DNA of 64,000 nucleotides from Pseudomonas sp. RIT-PI-r (GTDB lineage: Bacteria > Pseudomonadota > Gammaproteobacteria > Pseudomonadales > Pseudomonadaceae): contig NZ_LIGE01000023.1 in the NCBI RefSeq assembly GCF_001297015.1, forward strand, positions 62,001-126,000, given 5' to 3'. The position numbers were made by a program, and so were the translations under genes. Of the stretch, positions 25,854 to 35,890 are shown piece by piece (the first letter of the stretch is position 1; the number at the start of each line of letters is the position of its first letter). Below the pieces are notes generated by a model. The model saw nothing but the letters and a program-made list of their open reading frames with translations, did no database searches and was not told the DNA's origin.

Positions 25854-28697
25854 ATGACGCGCACCCACGAAATCCGCCCTGACCTGGACGAAGGTATCGA
25901 CCGCAAGGTCCTCAGCCAGCTGCGCGCACGCTTTCTCAAACTCAATGAAGGCCGCCTCGGCCGCGCCCTTGAAGGCCTGTCGACACGCCAACAGAGCGTG
26001 TTGACGCTGTTGCCGCTGTTCTTCCACGTCAACCATCCGCTGCTGCCGGGTTATGTCTCGGGCAGTACACCGGCCGGAGTGTCCAATTACGAGCCGGACG
26101 CCGATGCGCTTGTCGAAGCTCAGCGCCTGACCCGTTCGTTTTCCTACAAGCCGCGCCATGGCAGCAATCCGCCGCGACCGATTCATGGCCTTTTCCTGAT
26201 GGGCAGCCTTGGCACGCTGGCGCAGGCCGATCAAAGCGACATGGACGTGTGGGTTTGCCACGCGCCAGACCTAGGCGAAAACGAACTCGCCGAACTGAGC
26301 AAAAAATGTCAGTTGCTCGAAATCTGGGCGGCCAGCCAAGGTGCCGAAGCGCATTTCTTTCTCATCGACCCGGTGCGCTTCGTCAAAGGCGAACGCGACA
26401 CCCAGCTCAGCTCGGAAAACTGCGGAACCACTCAGCACTATCTGCTACTGGACGAGTTCTACCGCACGGCGATCTGGCTGGCCGGGCGCACGCCGATCTG
26501 GTGGCTGGTGCCGGTCTACGAAGAAACCGCCTACGACCAATACACCCACACGTTGCTGTCGAAGCGTTTTATTCGGGCCGACGAAACCCTCGACCTCGGC
26601 CACTTGGCGACGATTCCGCCGGGCGAGTTCATTGGCGCCGGCCTGTGGCAATTGTTCAAGGGCATCGAGTCACCCTACAAATCGGTACTCAAACTGCTGC
26701 TGACCGAGGTCTACGCCAGCGAACACCCGCGCGTGCAGTGCCTGAGCCTGCGCTTCAAGAAAGCTGTGTTCGCCAATCAGCTCGATCTCGACGAGCTGGA
26801 CCCGTACATGGTCGTGTACCGGCGCATCGAGGAATATCTGACTGCGCGCAATGAGCCGGAACGTCTGGAACTGGTGCGCCGCGCGCTGTACCTGAAGGTC
26901 AACCGCAAGCTCACCGGCAACAGCCGCACCCAAAGCTGGCAGCGTTCATTGCTGGAAAGGCTGGCCAGTGAATGGCATTGGGATCAGCGCCAACTCGCCC
27001 TGCTCGATAGCCGCAGCCAGTGGAAAGTCCGTCAAGTCAGCGCCGAGCGCCGCGCGCTGGTCAACGAACTGAATTACAGCTACCGCTTCCTGACCCAGTT
27101 CGCCCGTACCGAGCAGACTGTCAGCCTGATCAACAAGCGCGATCTCAACGTCCTCGGTCGCCGTCTCTACGCTGCGTTCGAACGCAAGGCCGACAAGGTC
27201 GAGTTCATCAATCCCGGTATCGCCCCGGATCTGGCTGAAGATACTTTGACCCTGGTGCAGTCGCGCAATAAAAAGGAACCGGGGCAAACTCAGTGGGGCC
27301 TCTACAACGGCAGCCTGACCGCGCTGGAGTGGGAACACTTCGCACCGATCAAGCGCAGTCGCGAGCTGCTCGAACTGCTGACCTGGTGCCACCGCAACGG
27401 CGTGATCGACAGCAGCACGCGACTGGCTCTGCATCCCGGCAACAGCGACCTGAGCGAGTTCGAGCTGTTCAACCTGCTCGGCAGCCTGCAGCAGTGCATC
27501 GCCCTGCCCTTGGCCACCGTGGCCGAAGAGCCGTTGCTGCGGGCCGCCGTGCCGAGTGAAGTGCTGATGCTGGTCAACGTCGGCGTCGACCCGCTCAAGC
27601 ATCACCGCGACCTGAATATCCTGATGACCACCGAGCGCACTGACTCATTGAGCTACGCCGGTGTGCGCGAAAACCTCGTGCTGACGCTCGATCAGGTCAC
27701 GCTCAACAGCTGGAACGAGGTGTTGGTCAACCGTTTCGACGGGCCTCACGCTTTGCTCGACTGCCTGCGCGACTACCTCAACAATCTGCCACGCGGACCG
27801 TTGCAGCCCTCGCTGAAAGTGCGCTGCTTCTGCCACAACCGCGCGCAATTCATCGCCCGCCGCGTCGAGGAAATCGTCGACACCGCGCAAAACCTGCTGC
27901 TCAGTGATTTGAACCACCGCTATTTGATTCAGGTGCAGCAGCACTATCACGTTTTGGAGTTGGTGCCGGGCCAGGTCAACCATGTCGCCCTCGCCACCCT
28001 GCCGGCGTTGCTGGATTACCTCGGTGAAGAGCAGCCGCGCTACAGCCCGCTGCATCTGGACCCGATGGCGCTGGAAGAACACGACCTCGCGCTGATCCTG
28101 CCGATGGGCCAGCCGGAATGCATTCAGGTGTTCTACCGGATCACCGAGCAGCAGGCCGAGCTGTACGTGCTGGATGAATTCAACGCGCTGTGGCAGCAGC
28201 ATTTGCCGTACCACGACGAGCAGAGTCTGCTGGTGCCGCTGCAGCGTTTCCTGCAATCGATCCTGTTCCGCCGCGAAGCGGTGCTACCGATGGATGGCAG
28301 CGCGGAGGTGCGCCTCGACACTTTGTATTACCAGTTATTGCCTTCCGGCCAAGGGCGCGCACGACGAGTGGAAGTGCGACCAGCACCGCAGACGCCCGTG
28401 AACAAGCCGTTCTACGACGTGCAGGCGATCGTCGGCAAAGCCACACCGGGCGAAGTGCAGGTCACTTTGTATTGCAATCAACGGGAATTCAGCGAGCTGG
28501 AGCATGGCGACCAGCTGTTCAGCGTGGTCGCCCGGGAGATCGTCGAGCAGCGCCGCGAAAGCGAACGCTATCGCTGCTACATCACCGACCTCGACCTTTC
28601 GGGCCTGCTCGGTGATGGGCAGAGCTCAAGCAATCTGTATCTGCGCTACAAGGCTGACCTGGAGCGCGCCCTGAACGAGGCGCTCGAACAGGTCTGA
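25854..28697 (+). CDS. cyaA: Class I adenylate cyclase
   Basis: A 947-residue CyaA-type (class I) adenylate cyclase. The N-terminal half holds the nucleotidyltransferase-like catalytic region, with GLFLMGSLGTLAQADQSDMDVWVC split around residues 120-140 giving the GS...D-x-D metal site. The C-terminal half corresponds to the regulatory region that in enterobacteria responds to the PTS. It makes cAMP for Vfr/CRP-type regulation. Monocistronic by spacing; rnk converges on it with a 7-bp gap. Confidence 0.96.
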   Translation: MTRTHEIRPDLDEGIDRKVLSQLRARFLKLNEGRLGRALEGLSTRQQSVLTLLPLFFHVNHPLLPGYVSGSTPAGVSNYEPDADALVEAQRLTRSFSYKPRHGSNPPRPIHGLFLMGSLGTLAQADQSDMDVWVCHAPDLGENELAELSKKCQLLEIWAASQGAEAHFFLIDPVRFVKGERDTQLSSENCGTTQHYLLLDEFYRTAIWLAGRTPIWWLVPVYEETAYDQYTHTLLSKRFIRADETLDLGHLATIPPGEFIGAGLWQLFKGIESPYKSVLKLLLTEVYASEHPRVQCLSLRFKKAVFANQLDLDELDPYMVVYRRIEEYLTARNEPERLELVRRALYLKVNRKLTGNSRTQSWQRSLLERLASEWHWDQRQLALLDSRSQWKVRQVSAERRALVNELNYSYRFLTQFARTEQTVSLINKRDLNVLGRRLYAAFERKADKVEFINPGIAPDLAEDTLTLVQSRNKKEPGQTQWGLYNGSLTALEWEHFAPIKRSRELLELLTWCHRNGVIDSSTRLALHPGNSDLSEFELFNLLGSLQQCIALPLATVAEEPLLRAAVPSEVLMLVNVGVDPLKHHRDLNILMTTERTDSLSYAGVRENLVLTLDQVTLNSWNEVLVNRFDGPHALLDCLRDYLNNLPRGPLQPSLKVRCFCHNRAQFIARRVEEIVDTAQNLLLSDLNHRYLIQVQQHYHVLELVPGQVNHVALATLPALLDYLGEEQPRYSPLHLDPMALEEHDLALILPMGQPECIQVFYRITEQQAELYVLDEFNALWQQHLPYHDEQSLLVPLQRFLQSILFRREAVLPMDGSAEVRLDTLYYQLLPSGQGRARRVEVRPAPQTPVNKPFYDVQAIVGKATPGEVQVTLYCNQREFSELEHGDQLFSVVAREIVEQRRESERYRCYITDLDLSGLLGDGQSSSNLYLRYKADLERALNEALEQV

Positions 28698-28704
28698 GGC
28701 GGGG

Positions 28705-29124
28705 TTACTCGGGGAAGGCGCCACCGTTGGCCGGCTGCGACTCGACTTCGAGCAGGGTCAGCTTGAGGGTCTTGCCACCTGGAGCCGGCCAGTCGATGTG
28801 CTGACCGACTTTCAGGCCCAGCAGTGCGCTGCCGACGGGCGCCAGAATGGAGATCTTGCCTTCATCGGCGTTGGCATCCTTGGGGTAGACCAGCGTCAGG
28901 TGGTAATCCTTGCCACTGCCTTCTTCGCGGCAATGCACACGGGAATTCATGGTCACGACATCAGCGGGCACTTCATCGTGGCCGACCACGGTATCGGCGC
29001 GGTCCAGCTCGGTTTGCAGCGCAATCACGCCCGGCGCAGCCTGGTCTTTCTCGTTCAGGTTGTCGATCAGGCGCTCCAGACGTTGCACGTCCAGACGGGT
29101 AAGGGTGATGGAAGGTGCGGTCAT
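28705..29124 (-). CDS. rnk: Nucleoside diphosphate kinase regulator Rnk
   Basis: A 139-residue GreA-like protein. The N-terminal short coiled coil (LDVQRLERLIDNL) and C-terminal FKBP-like GreA/GreB domain (LTLVYPKDANADEGKISILAPVGSALLGL, split) match Rnk, which binds RNA polymerase secondary channel and affects nucleoside diphosphate kinase and alginate in P. aeruginosa. The start at 29124 gives MTAPSITLTRLDV; a longer in-frame start is not conserved. It converges on cyaA. Confidence 0.93.
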   Translation of the reverse strand: MTAPSITLTRLDVQRLERLIDNLNEKDQAAPGVIALQTELDRADTVVGHDEVPADVVTMNSRVHCREEGSGKDYHLTLVYPKDANADEGKISILAPVGSALLGLKVGQHIDWPAPGGKTLKLTLLEVESQPANGGAFPE

Positions 29125-29154
29125 GATCCGGGCAGACTCCTTTCTTCTGCACAC

Positions 29155-29191
29155 AAAAAAAGCAAAACCCCGCCAAAAAAGACGGGGTTTT
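29155..29191 (-). terminator. Rho-independent terminator, minus strand
   Basis: The stem AAAACCCCG / CGGGGTTTT with a 10-nt loop is followed on the minus strand by GC and a seven-T run (29161-29155). It would end the cyaY-DUF1289 transcript before rnk. Confidence 0.75.
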
Positions 29192-29271
29192 CACCAGGCC
29201 TCGATGGGTTGAGGCGTGTTCGGACACTATCACAGCTCAAAAAATATACAAGTCATCCACCCGGCCACCCC

Positions 29272-29350
29272 TGTAGGAGCTGCCGCAGGCTGCGATCTTT
29301 GCTTCTAAAGATTAAAGATCAAAAGATCGCAGCCTTCGGCAGCTCCTACA
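29272..29350. repeat. REP doublet, GTAGGAGCTGCCGCAGGCTGCGATC type
   Basis: Arms at 29272-29299 and 29323-29350. The right arm overlaps the last three bases of the DUF1289 gene, so the repeat supplies its TAG stop codon. Confidence 0.9.
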
Positions 29351-29567
29351 TTGAGGAGTCGCGTCGGTCTGCGGCCTGAGCGCAGATGACCCGGCGGCGC
29401 TCGTCGTCCGCCGAGCGCCATTCGCGTATGTCTTCGACATGGCGGAAGCAGCCGAGGCAGACCTTTTGCTCGTCCAGTCGGCACACGCCGCTGCACGGCG
29501 AAGGCACTGCCGCGCTGACATTGCTGTAAAGCGGCTTCGGTGGACGAACGGGAGCGGTATCAGTCAC
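29346..29567 (-). CDS. DUF1289 domain protein
   Basis: A 73-residue protein starting at a GTG 4 bp after the cyaY stop. It has the cysteine pattern of DUF1289 (SPCSGVCRLDEQKVCLGCFR, four cysteines) followed by EDIREW. The family may bind metal and is of unknown function; gene pairing with cyaY suggests iron-sulfur or iron handling (inference). The stop codon lies within a REP element, and the last residues (RRDSSM) may therefore be an acquired tail. Confidence 0.8.
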   Translation of the reverse strand: MTDTAPVRPPKPLYSNVSAAVPSPCSGVCRLDEQKVCLGCFRHVEDIREWRSADDERRRVICAQAADRRDSSM

Positions 29568-29571
29568 GGAA

Positions 29572-29904
29572 TCACAGACCTTCGAAATCGAATTCGGCGC
29601 CGGCCTGTTGCTTGACGATGCGCTCGAGCATTTCGCCCAGTTGCTCTTCGCTCTTGTCGCACATCCAGCGCTCGCTTTCTTCGTCGTAGTCGAAGTGGAA
29701 ACCACCGGACACCGCCGCCAGCCACAGCTGACGCAGCGGCTCCTGACGGCTGAAGATCAGCTGCGAGCCGTTTTCGAACTTGACGGTGAGCACACCGGCC
29801 GAGTTCTCCATGTCGATATCCAGGTCGCTTTCATCAAAGATGTCTTCCAGTTTTTCCTGGGTTTCATCGACCAGATCGTGGAAACGGGCTTCGGACAAAC
29901 TCAT
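29572..29904 (-). CDS. cyaY: Iron donor protein CyaY (frataxin homologue)
   Basis: A 110-residue bacterial frataxin. The acidic ridge helix ARFHDLVDETQEKLEDIFDE (about 5-24) followed by LDIDMENSAGVLTV and the conserved QLWLAAVSGGFHFDYD are characteristic. It binds iron and modulates IscS-dependent cluster assembly. The start at 29904 removes a 36-residue non-conserved extension. It is divergent from lptM-lysA, as in other pseudomonads. Confidence 0.95.
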   Translation of the reverse strand: MSLSEARFHDLVDETQEKLEDIFDESDLDIDMENSAGVLTVKFENGSQLIFSRQEPLRQLWLAAVSGGFHFDYDEESERWMCDKSEEQLGEMLERIVKQQAGAEFDFEGL

Positions 29905-30020
29905 TGCGGCAACCTCAAAAAATGTCTGATCAGGCTCAAGCGCCGAAAGATACGGACGCTGCCGGCCGATTGCAAAGATTAACGACCAAGCACCCTGCCC
30001 CACGCCTGACACCCAACCCT

Positions 30021-30109
30021 TGTAGGAGTGAGGCTGCTCGCGATAGCGGTGTGTCAGTCAACATATATGTATCTGACACTCCGCTATCAGGAGCAGGCTC
30101 ACTCCTACA
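30021..30109. repeat. REP doublet, degenerate GTAGGAGTGAGCCTGCTCGCGAT type
   Basis: Arms at 30021-30049 (GAGTGAGGCTG variant) and 30081-30109 (ATCAGGAGC variant) flank an AT-rich spacer. It lies in the 328-bp gap between divergent cyaY and lptM, upstream of the lptM promoter. Confidence 0.85.
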
Positions 30110-30169
30110 GGAGATTGCGGCGGTTCGGGCAGCTTTGGGCAAGCCCCGCCGGACGGGAACCCCCTCGCA

Positions 30170-30198
30170 TAGGCAAGCTGCCGGGTGGCCGGTATACT
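30170..30198 (+). promoter_or_regulatory. Sigma-70 promoter for lptM-lysA
   Basis: A -35 TAGGCA (30170-30175), a 17-bp spacer and a -10 TATACT (30193-30198) predict a start near 30205, about 28 nt before the lptM ATG. Confidence 0.5.
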
Positions 30199-30232
30199 CC
30201 GGCGCAATTAACGCATTTTCAAGGATTTCGCC

Positions 30233-30406
30233 ATGAAGCGCCTGATCTCTTCCCTTGCTGCGCTCGTCGCGGTTGCCTGCCTCGTTTCGGCCTGTGGTCA
30301 AAAAGGCCCGCTGTACCTGCCGGATGACGATCAGGACCCGGCCGAGCAAGCCCAGTCTTCGCAGAAGCAACCGTCCAAAGCACACAAGCACGACGTTTAC
30401 CAATAA
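30233..30406 (+). CDS. lptM: LptM/LppL small lipoprotein
   Basis: A 57-residue lipoprotein: signal peptide with lipobox VSAC (C21) followed directly by GQKGPLYLP, the signature of the LptM (YifL) family, then a hydrophilic Asp/Gln/Lys tail. In E. coli LptM helps mature the LPS translocon LptD by stabilising native disulfide formation. The P. aeruginosa equivalent next to lysA is called lppL. It ends 9 bp before lysA, so the two are co-transcribed. Confidence 0.92.
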   Translation: MKRLISSLAALVAVACLVSACGQKGPLYLPDDDQDPAEQAQSSQKQPSKAHKHDVYQ

Positions 30407-30415
30407 GGGATCGCC

Positions 30416-31663
30416 ATGGACGCTTTTAACTACCGTGGCGGGGAACTGTTCGCGGAAGGTGTGGCGCTGTCCGCCATTGCCGATCGCTTCGGCACGCCTA
30501 CTTATGTTTACTCGCGCGCACACATCGAAGCCCAGTATCTGGCTTACGCCGATGCCTTGGCCGGCATGCCGCACCTGGTCTGCTTTGCGGTCAAAGCCAA
30601 CTCCAACCTCGGCGTGCTGAATGTCCTGGCCCGTCTCGGCGCCGGTTTCGACATCGTTTCCCGTGGCGAGTTGGAGCGCGTACTGGCTGCTGGCGGCAGC
30701 GCTGACAAGATCGTCTTCTCCGGTGTCGGCAAGACCCGTGACGACATGCGTCGCGCACTGGAAGTCGGCGTGCACTGCTTCAACGTCGAATCCACCGACG
30801 AGCTGGAACGCCTGCAAGTGGTCGCCGCCGAGCTGGGCGTTCGCGCCCCGGTATCGCTGCGGGTGAACCCGGACGTCGATGCCGGCACCCACCCGTACAT
30901 TTCCACCGGTCTCAAAGAGAACAAGTTCGGCATCGCCATTGCTGACGCCGAAGACGTGTACGTGCGTGCCGCGCATCTGCCGAACCTGGAAGTGGTTGGC
31001 GTCGACTGCCACATCGGTTCGCAACTGACCACGCTGCCACCGTTCCTCGATGCCCTCGACCGTCTGCTGGATCTGGTCGATCGTCTCGGCGATTGCGGCA
31101 TTCACCTGCGCCACATCGATCTCGGTGGTGGTTTGGGCGTGCGTTATCGCGATGAAGAGCCGCCATTGGCTGCCGATTACATCAAAGCCGTGCGCGAGCG
31201 TCTGAACGGTCGTGATCTGGCGCTGGTGTTCGAGCCAGGCCGTTTCATCGTTGCCAACGCCGGCGTGCTGCTGACTCAGGTCGAGTACCTCAAGCACACC
31301 GAACACAAAGACTTCGCCATCGTCGACGCAGCGATGAACGACCTGATCCGCCCGGCGCTGTATCAGGCGTGGATGGACGTTACGGCGGTCAAACCGCGTG
31401 ACACCGCTGCGCGCAAATACGACATCGTTGGCCCGATCTGCGAAACCGGGGACTTCCTCGCCAAGGATCGCGAATTGGCCTTGGCCGAAGGCGATCTGCT
31501 GGCCGTGCATTCGGCCGGTGCCTACGGTTTTGTGATGAGCTCCAACTACAACACTCGCGGCCGCGCCGCCGAAGTGCTGGTAGATGGCGATCAGGTTTTT
31601 GAAGTGCGCCGCCGCGAAACCGTGGCCGAGCTGTTTGCCGGCGAAAGCCTGCTGCCGGAGTAA
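30416..31663 (+). CDS. lysA: Diaminopimelate decarboxylase
   Basis: A 415-residue PLP enzyme that decarboxylates meso-diaminopimelate to lysine. The PLP lysine is in CFAVKANSN (near 60), with the glycine loop and HIGSQLT near 200, the phosphate-binding LGGGLGV near 240, and the C-terminal catalytic ICETGDFLA (about 340) and [13 protein letters not shown]. Same operon as lptM and dapF, bringing together sequential lysine-pathway steps. Confidence 0.97.
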   Translation: MDAFNYRGGELFAEGVALSAIADRFGTPTYVYSRAHIEAQYLAYADALAGMPHLVCFAVKANSNLGVLNVLARLGAGFDIVSRGELERVLAAGGSADKIVFSGVGKTRDDMRRALEVGVHCFNVESTDELERLQVVAAELGVRAPVSLRVNPDVDAGTHPYISTGLKENKFGIAIADAEDVYVRAAHLPNLEVVGVDCHIGSQLTTLPPFLDALDRLLDLVDRLGDCGIHLRHIDLGGGLGVRYRDEEPPLAADYIKAVRERLNGRDLALVFEPGRFIVANAGVLLTQVEYLKHTEHKDFAIVDAAMNDLIRPALYQAWMDVTAVKPRDTAARKYDIVGPICETGDFLAKDRELALAEGDLLAVHSAGAYGFVMSSNYNTRGRAAEVLVDGDQVFEVRRRETVAELFAGESLLPE

Positions 31664-31666
31664 CCC

Positions 31667-32497
31667 ATGCTGCTGCGTTTTACTAAAATGCACGGCTTGG
31701 GCAATGACTTCATGGTTCTCGACCTGGTCAGCCAGCACGCGCATATTCAGCCAAAGCACGCCAAGCAATGGGGCGACCGCCACACCGGCATCGGTTTCGA
31801 CCAGCTGCTGATCGTCGAGGCGCCGAGCAACCCGGACGTGGATTTCCGTTACCGGATTTTCAACTCCGACGGCTCGGAAGTTGAGCAGTGCGGCAACGGC
31901 GCGCGCTGCTTTGCGCGCTTCGTGCTCGACAAGCGTCTGACCGCGAAACGGCAGATCCGCGTCGAGACCAAGGGCGGCATCATCGAACTGGACGTGCGTA
32001 ACGACGGCCAGATCGGCGTGAACATGGGCGCCCCGCGTCTGGTGCCAGCGGATATTCCGTTCGACGCGCCAGCGCAAGCCATCAGCTACCAGCTGGAAGT
32101 CGACGGCACCACGGTCGAACTGGCCGCCGTGTCGATGGGCAACCCTCACGCAGTGCTGCGCGTGCAGGACATCAACAGCGCACCGGTGCATGAACTGGGG
32201 CCGAAAATCGAACACCATCCGCGCTTCCCCGCGCGAGTGAATGTTGGTTTTCTCCAGGTCATCGACCGCAACCGCGCGCAACTGCGCGTCTGGGAACGTG
32301 GCGCCGGGGAAACCCAGGCCTGCGGCACCGGCGCGTGTGCAGCGGCTGTCGCTGCGATCAGCCAGGGGTGGATGGATTCGCCACTATTGATCGACCTGCC
32401 AGGCGGGCGTCTGTCCATTGAATGGGCGGGCCCTGGCCAACCGGTGCTGATGACCGGTCCGGCAGTGCGTGTATACGAAGGACAAGTACGTCTTTGA
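31667..32497 (+). CDS. dapF: Diaminopimelate epimerase
   Basis: A 276-residue cofactor-independent epimerase converting LL- to meso-diaminopimelate. The two catalytic cysteines are C75 (EQCGNGARC) and C219 (QACGTGACA). It starts 3 bp after lysA, and the product is substrate for lysA and for peptidoglycan synthesis. Confidence 0.97.
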   Translation: MLLRFTKMHGLGNDFMVLDLVSQHAHIQPKHAKQWGDRHTGIGFDQLLIVEAPSNPDVDFRYRIFNSDGSEVEQCGNGARCFARFVLDKRLTAKRQIRVETKGGIIELDVRNDGQIGVNMGAPRLVPADIPFDAPAQAISYQLEVDGTTVELAAVSMGNPHAVLRVQDINSAPVHELGPKIEHHPRFPARVNVGFLQVIDRNRAQLRVWERGAGETQACGTGACAAAVAAISQGWMDSPLLIDLPGGRLSIEWAGPGQPVLMTGPAVRVYEGQVRL

Positions 32498-32510
32498 GTG
32501 AGCAGAAACC

Positions 32511-33236
32511 ATGACCGATAAGCCTCAGGTACCCGCCCGACAGTCCGACGAATCAGCGTCCGAGAGCCTGGAGGCGGCAGCGGTTGCCGCATACCTCGAG
32601 GCGCATCCGGACTTCTTCGTCGAGCACGAAGAACTGCTGCCTGCACTGCGCATTCCGCACCAGCGTGGCGATACCGTTTCGTTGGTTGAGCGGCAGATGA
32701 CCATTCTGCGCGACCGCAACATCGAGATGCGTCATCGCCTCTCGCAGTTGATGGACGTCGCCCGCGACAACGATCGCCTGTTCGACAAGACCCGTCGCCT
32801 CATTCTTTCCTTGATGGATGCCAGCAGCCTCGAAGACGTGGTGATCAGCGTCGAAGACAGTCTGCGCCAGGACTTTCAGGTGCCTTTTGTCAGCCTGATC
32901 CTGCTCGGGGACAACCCGGCGCCGGTCGGTCGTTGGGTGACCCACGCCGACGCCCAAGTCGCTATCGGCGGTCTGCTCACCGAAGGCAAAAGCGTCAGCG
33001 GCACCCTGCGCGAGCACGAGCTGGATTTCCTCTTCGGCGAAGAACAGCGCAAGCAGATCGGTTCCACTGCCGTCGTTGCGGTCAGCCATCAGGGTATCCA
33101 TGGCATTCTGGCAATCGCCAGCCGTGATCCGCAGCACTACAAGAGTTCGGTCGGCACGCTGTTCTTGAGCTACATCGCCGAAGTCATGGGCCGCGTGCTG
33201 CCACGGGTCAACAGCTCCCTGCGCTCGGTACGCTGA
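32511..33236 (+). CDS. DUF484 family protein
   Basis: A 241-residue protein with an N-terminal helix region ([24 protein letters not shown]) typical of DUF484, a short coiled coil (about 60-100) and a GAF-like domain (about 100-235). It lies between dapF and xerC in the standard gamma-proteobacterial order dapF-yigA-xerC. Function is unknown. It ends 2 bp before xerC. Confidence 0.9.
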   Translation: MTDKPQVPARQSDESASESLEAAAVAAYLEAHPDFFVEHEELLPALRIPHQRGDTVSLVERQMTILRDRNIEMRHRLSQLMDVARDNDRLFDKTRRLILSLMDASSLEDVVISVEDSLRQDFQVPFVSLILLGDNPAPVGRWVTHADAQVAIGGLLTEGKSVSGTLREHELDFLFGEEQRKQIGSTAVVAVSHQGIHGILAIASRDPQHYKSSVGTLFLSYIAEVMGRVLPRVNSSLRSVR

Positions 33237-33238
33237 AC

Positions 33239-34138
33239 ATGGAACGACAACTGGACGCTTACTGCGAACATCTGCGCAGTGAGCGGCAGGTGTCGCCGCA
33301 CACACTGTCGGCCTACCGCCGCGACCTCGATAAAGTCCTCGGCTGGTGCATCAAACAGAACATCGGCAGCTGGGCAGCGCTGGATATTCAGCGTTTGCGC
33401 AGCCTGATAGCCCGCTTGCATGCGCAGGGCCAGTCTTCGCGCAGTCTCGCCCGATTGCTTTCGGCGGTGCGCGGGCTCTATCACTATCTGAATCGCGAAG
33501 GACTTTGCGACCATGATCCGGCGACCGGTCTGGCGCCGCCGAAAGGCGAGCGCCGCCTGCCGAAAACCCTCGATACCGACCGTGCGCTGCAGTTGCTTGA
33601 AGGTGCGGTCGAAGATGATTTTCTCGCACGGCGCGATCAGGCGATTCTGGAATTGTTCTACTCCTCCGGCCTGCGCCTTTCCGAACTGACCGGGCTCAAT
33701 CTCGATCAGCTCGACCTCGCCGATGGCATGGTTCAAGTCCTCGGCAAGGGCAGCAAGACCCGACTGCTACCGGTGGGCAAAAAGGCCCGCGAAGCGCTCG
33801 CACAATGGCTGCCATTGCGGGCCATGACCAATCCGGCGGACGACGCTGTATTCGTCAGCCAGCAAGGTCGACGCCTCGGTCCACGAGCGATTCAGGTGCG
33901 GGTCAAACTGGCCGGTGAGCGTGAACTGGGGCAAAACCTGCACCCGCACATGCTGCGGCACTCCTTCGCCAGCCATTTGCTGGAGTCCTCGCAAGATCTG
34001 CGCGCCGTGCAGGAATTGCTCGGCCACTCGGACATCAAGACCACGCAGATCTACACCCACCTGGACTTCCAGCACTTGGCGGCGGTCTACGACAGCGCCC
34101 ATCCACGGGCCAAACGCATGAAAGGCGACGATTCATGA
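33239..34138 (+). CDS. xerC: Tyrosine recombinase XerC
   Basis: A 299-residue tyrosine recombinase that with XerD resolves chromosome dimers at dif. The catalytic set is complete: R146 (SGLRLSEL), K170, H237 and R240 (HPHMLRHS), H263 (LGHSD) and the nucleophile Y272 (IYTHLD). The N-terminal SAM-like domain is about 1-95. It overlaps the HAD gene by 4 bp. Known in P. aeruginosa as sss. Confidence 0.96.
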   Translation: MERQLDAYCEHLRSERQVSPHTLSAYRRDLDKVLGWCIKQNIGSWAALDIQRLRSLIARLHAQGQSSRSLARLLSAVRGLYHYLNREGLCDHDPATGLAPPKGERRLPKTLDTDRALQLLEGAVEDDFLARRDQAILELFYSSGLRLSELTGLNLDQLDLADGMVQVLGKGSKTRLLPVGKKAREALAQWLPLRAMTNPADDAVFVSQQGRRLGPRAIQVRVKLAGERELGQNLHPHMLRHSFASHLLESSQDLRAVQELLGHSDIKTTQIYTHLDFQHLAAVYDSAHPRAKRMKGDDS

Positions 34139-34839
34139 GTATCCAGTTGATCACCTTCGACCTCGACGACACCCTCTGGGACACCGCGCCAGTGATCGTC
34201 AGCGCCGAAGCGGTATTGCGCGAATGGCTGAGCGAACATGCGCCGAATCTCGGCGCGGTGCCGGTGGAGCATTTGTGGGCGATTCGTGAGCAAGTGCTGG
34301 CCAATGAGCCGGGGCTGAAACATCGGATCAGCGCGCTGCGTCGGCGGGTGTTGTTTCATGCGATGGAAGACGCTGGGTACGCCCATGACGAAGCCACCGA
34401 CCTGGCAGACAAGGGTTTTGAAGTGTTTCTGCATGCGCGGCATCAGATCGAAGTTTTTCCTGAAGTCGAGCCAGTGCTGGAAATTCTCGCCAATGATTAC
34501 GCGCTTGGCGTAGTCACCAATGGCAATGCCGATGTGCGGCGATTGGGCCTGGCGGATTACTTCAAGTTTGCGCTGTGTGCGGAAGATATCGGCATCGCCA
34601 AGCCGGATGCGCGGTTGTTCCACGAGGCCTTGCAGCGCGGGGGCGCTACAGCCGAAACCGCTGTGCATATCGGCGATCATCCGGGTGATGACATTGCCGG
34701 GGCGCAGCAGGCGGGGTTGCGGGCGATCTGGTTTAACCCGGCGGGCAAGGTCTGGGAAGCGGAGCGCTTGCCGGATGCTGAAATCCGTAGCCTGACTGAC
34801 TTGCCAGCCGTACTCGCGCGCTGGAATGCCCAGCACTGA
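34135..34839 (+). CDS. HAD-superfamily hydrolase (YigB-like)
   Basis: A 234-residue HAD phosphatase. Motif I is FDLDDTLWD (nucleophile D8 and acid D10), motif II TNGN (about 122), motif III K-containing IAKPDARLF and motif [15 protein letters not shown]. The arrangement xerC-yigB matches enterobacteria, where YigB dephosphorylates FMN among other substrates. End of the lptM-to-HAD operon, followed by a REP doublet. Confidence 0.93.
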   Translation: MSIQLITFDLDDTLWDTAPVIVSAEAVLREWLSEHAPNLGAVPVEHLWAIREQVLANEPGLKHRISALRRRVLFHAMEDAGYAHDEATDLADKGFEVFLHARHQIEVFPEVEPVLEILANDYALGVVTNGNADVRRLGLADYFKFALCAEDIGIAKPDARLFHEALQRGGATAETAVHIGDHPGDDIAGAQQAGLRAIWFNPAGKVWEAERLPDAEIRSLTDLPAVLARWNAQH

Positions 34840-34858
34840 CCCTAAATTCACCTCATCC

Positions 34859-34952
34859 CCTGTGGGAGCTGGCTTGCCAGCGATGAGGCCAGCACATTCA
34901 ACATCAATGTTGTCTGACAGGCCGCCATCGCTGGCAAGCCAGCTCCCACAGG
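34859..34952. repeat. REP doublet, GTGGGAGCTGGCTTGCCAGCGAT type
   Basis: Perfect 27-bp arms at 34859-34885 and 34926-34952. This is a different family from the GTAGGAG types elsewhere; a single degenerate copy is near 38.5 kb. Confidence 0.9.
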
Positions 34953-34985
34953 GTCTGCCTCGTCTTCAAATGTTTATCCAGGCAT

Positions 34986-35015
34986 GAAAAAGCCCGCAGC
35001 GACGGCGGGCTTTTT
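34986..35015 (-). terminator. Rho-independent terminator of sutA
   Basis: Stem AGCCCGC / GCGGGCT with flanking A-run and T-run, 21 bp after the sutA stop on the minus strand. The hairpin can also act on the plus strand. Confidence 0.88.
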
Positions 35016-35035
35016 CAGCAAGCAAGCGGCACGCC

Positions 35036-35362
35036 TCAGATAGGGCGGCTACCGTACTTGTTGTCCGGCTTCTTCGGAGGATCGGCGACCACATTGGCCT
35101 CCACTTCCTGAACCTTGCCGCCGCGAGACAGGAATTCTTCCATGGCCTTGGCCAGGGCGTCGCGCTCCTTGTTCTTGGCTTCAATGCTCGGCAACTCGTC
35201 TACCGACACCGCAGCCTTGGCTTTGCCTTTGGCAGCCGGGGCCGGCGTATCGTCGCCGCCATCGTCATCGGCAACGTCTTCCGCTGCCGCTTCCAGGCCT
35301 TCCTCGGCCTCGTCTTCGTCGCCTACTTCGAGGTCGTCGTTTTCCAGATCATCGTCGCTCAT
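35036..35362 (-). CDS. sutA: SutA, RNA-polymerase-binding regulator
   Basis: A 108-residue protein with a highly acidic disordered N-terminus (about 1-45, mostly D/E), an Ala/Lys linker, a helix (IEAKNKERDALAKAMEEFLSRGG) and a C-terminal tail DNKYGSRPI. This matches SutA of P. aeruginosa, which binds RNA polymerase and stimulates sigma-S and rRNA promoters during slow growth. Monocistronic with its own terminator. Confidence 0.93.
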   Translation of the reverse strand: MSDDDLENDDLEVGDEDEAEEGLEAAAEDVADDDGGDDTPAPAAKGKAKAAVSVDELPSIEAKNKERDALAKAMEEFLSRGGKVQEVEANVVADPPKKPDNKYGSRPI

Positions 35363-35464
35363 GTTCTACCTCATGACTTGCGAAAAGCAGATTAGTTATA
35401 GACCAGCTTTGGCAACTGTCGAAAGTCGCCGTTAAAAAATCAGTAACCATTGATGACCAACGGT

Positions 35465-35890
35465 TTACGCCCCATCACCGTGCAAGGTGGCGAGGACTTT
35501 TCGAGCACCGCCATGATCACGGTGCTCGCCCAGATAAACGCCTTGCCAGGTCCCCAGTGCCAGACGGCCTGCCGAAACCGGCAGACTGACCTGGCAACCA
35601 AGCACGCTGGCCTTGAAGTGCGCCGGGAGGTCGTCCAGGCCTTCGTCGTTATGCTCATAGCCGTCTGTTCCTTGTGGGATCAGACGATTGAAAAATCGTT
35701 CGAAGTCGCGACGGACCGCCGGATCGGCGTTCTCGTTGATGGTCAACGACGCCGAGGTATGCTGCAGCCACAAATGCAACAGACCGACCCGGCACTCCCT
35801 GAGTTCAGGCAGCCCCGCGAGTAACTCGTCCGTTACCAGATGAAAGCCCCGGGGCCGTGCCCGCAGGGTTATCAGAGTCTGTTGCCACAT
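35465..35890 (-). CDS. YjbQ family (UPF0047) protein
   Basis: A 141-residue protein of the YjbQ/UPF0047 family, with the conserved HLWLQHTSASLTINENADP block and GTWQGVYLGEHRD near the C-terminus; the histidines and glutamates form the family's metal-binding pocket. Members show weak thiamine-phosphate synthase activity. The start at 35890 is preferred to an in-frame codon nine residues upstream. Confidence 0.92.
   Translation of the reverse strand: MWQQTLITLRARPRGFHLVTDELLAGLPELRECRVGLLHLWLQHTSASLTINENADPAVRRDFERFFNRLIPQGTDGYEHNDEGLDDLPAHFKASVLGCQVSLPVSAGRLALGTWQGVYLGEHRDHGGARKVLATLHGDGA

Noticed and set aside
29936..32281. 781-residue open frame on the minus strand
   Set aside because: It lies antisense to lptM, lysA and dapF, has His/Gln/Val-rich composition typical of reverse-strand shadow frames, and spans a REP doublet.
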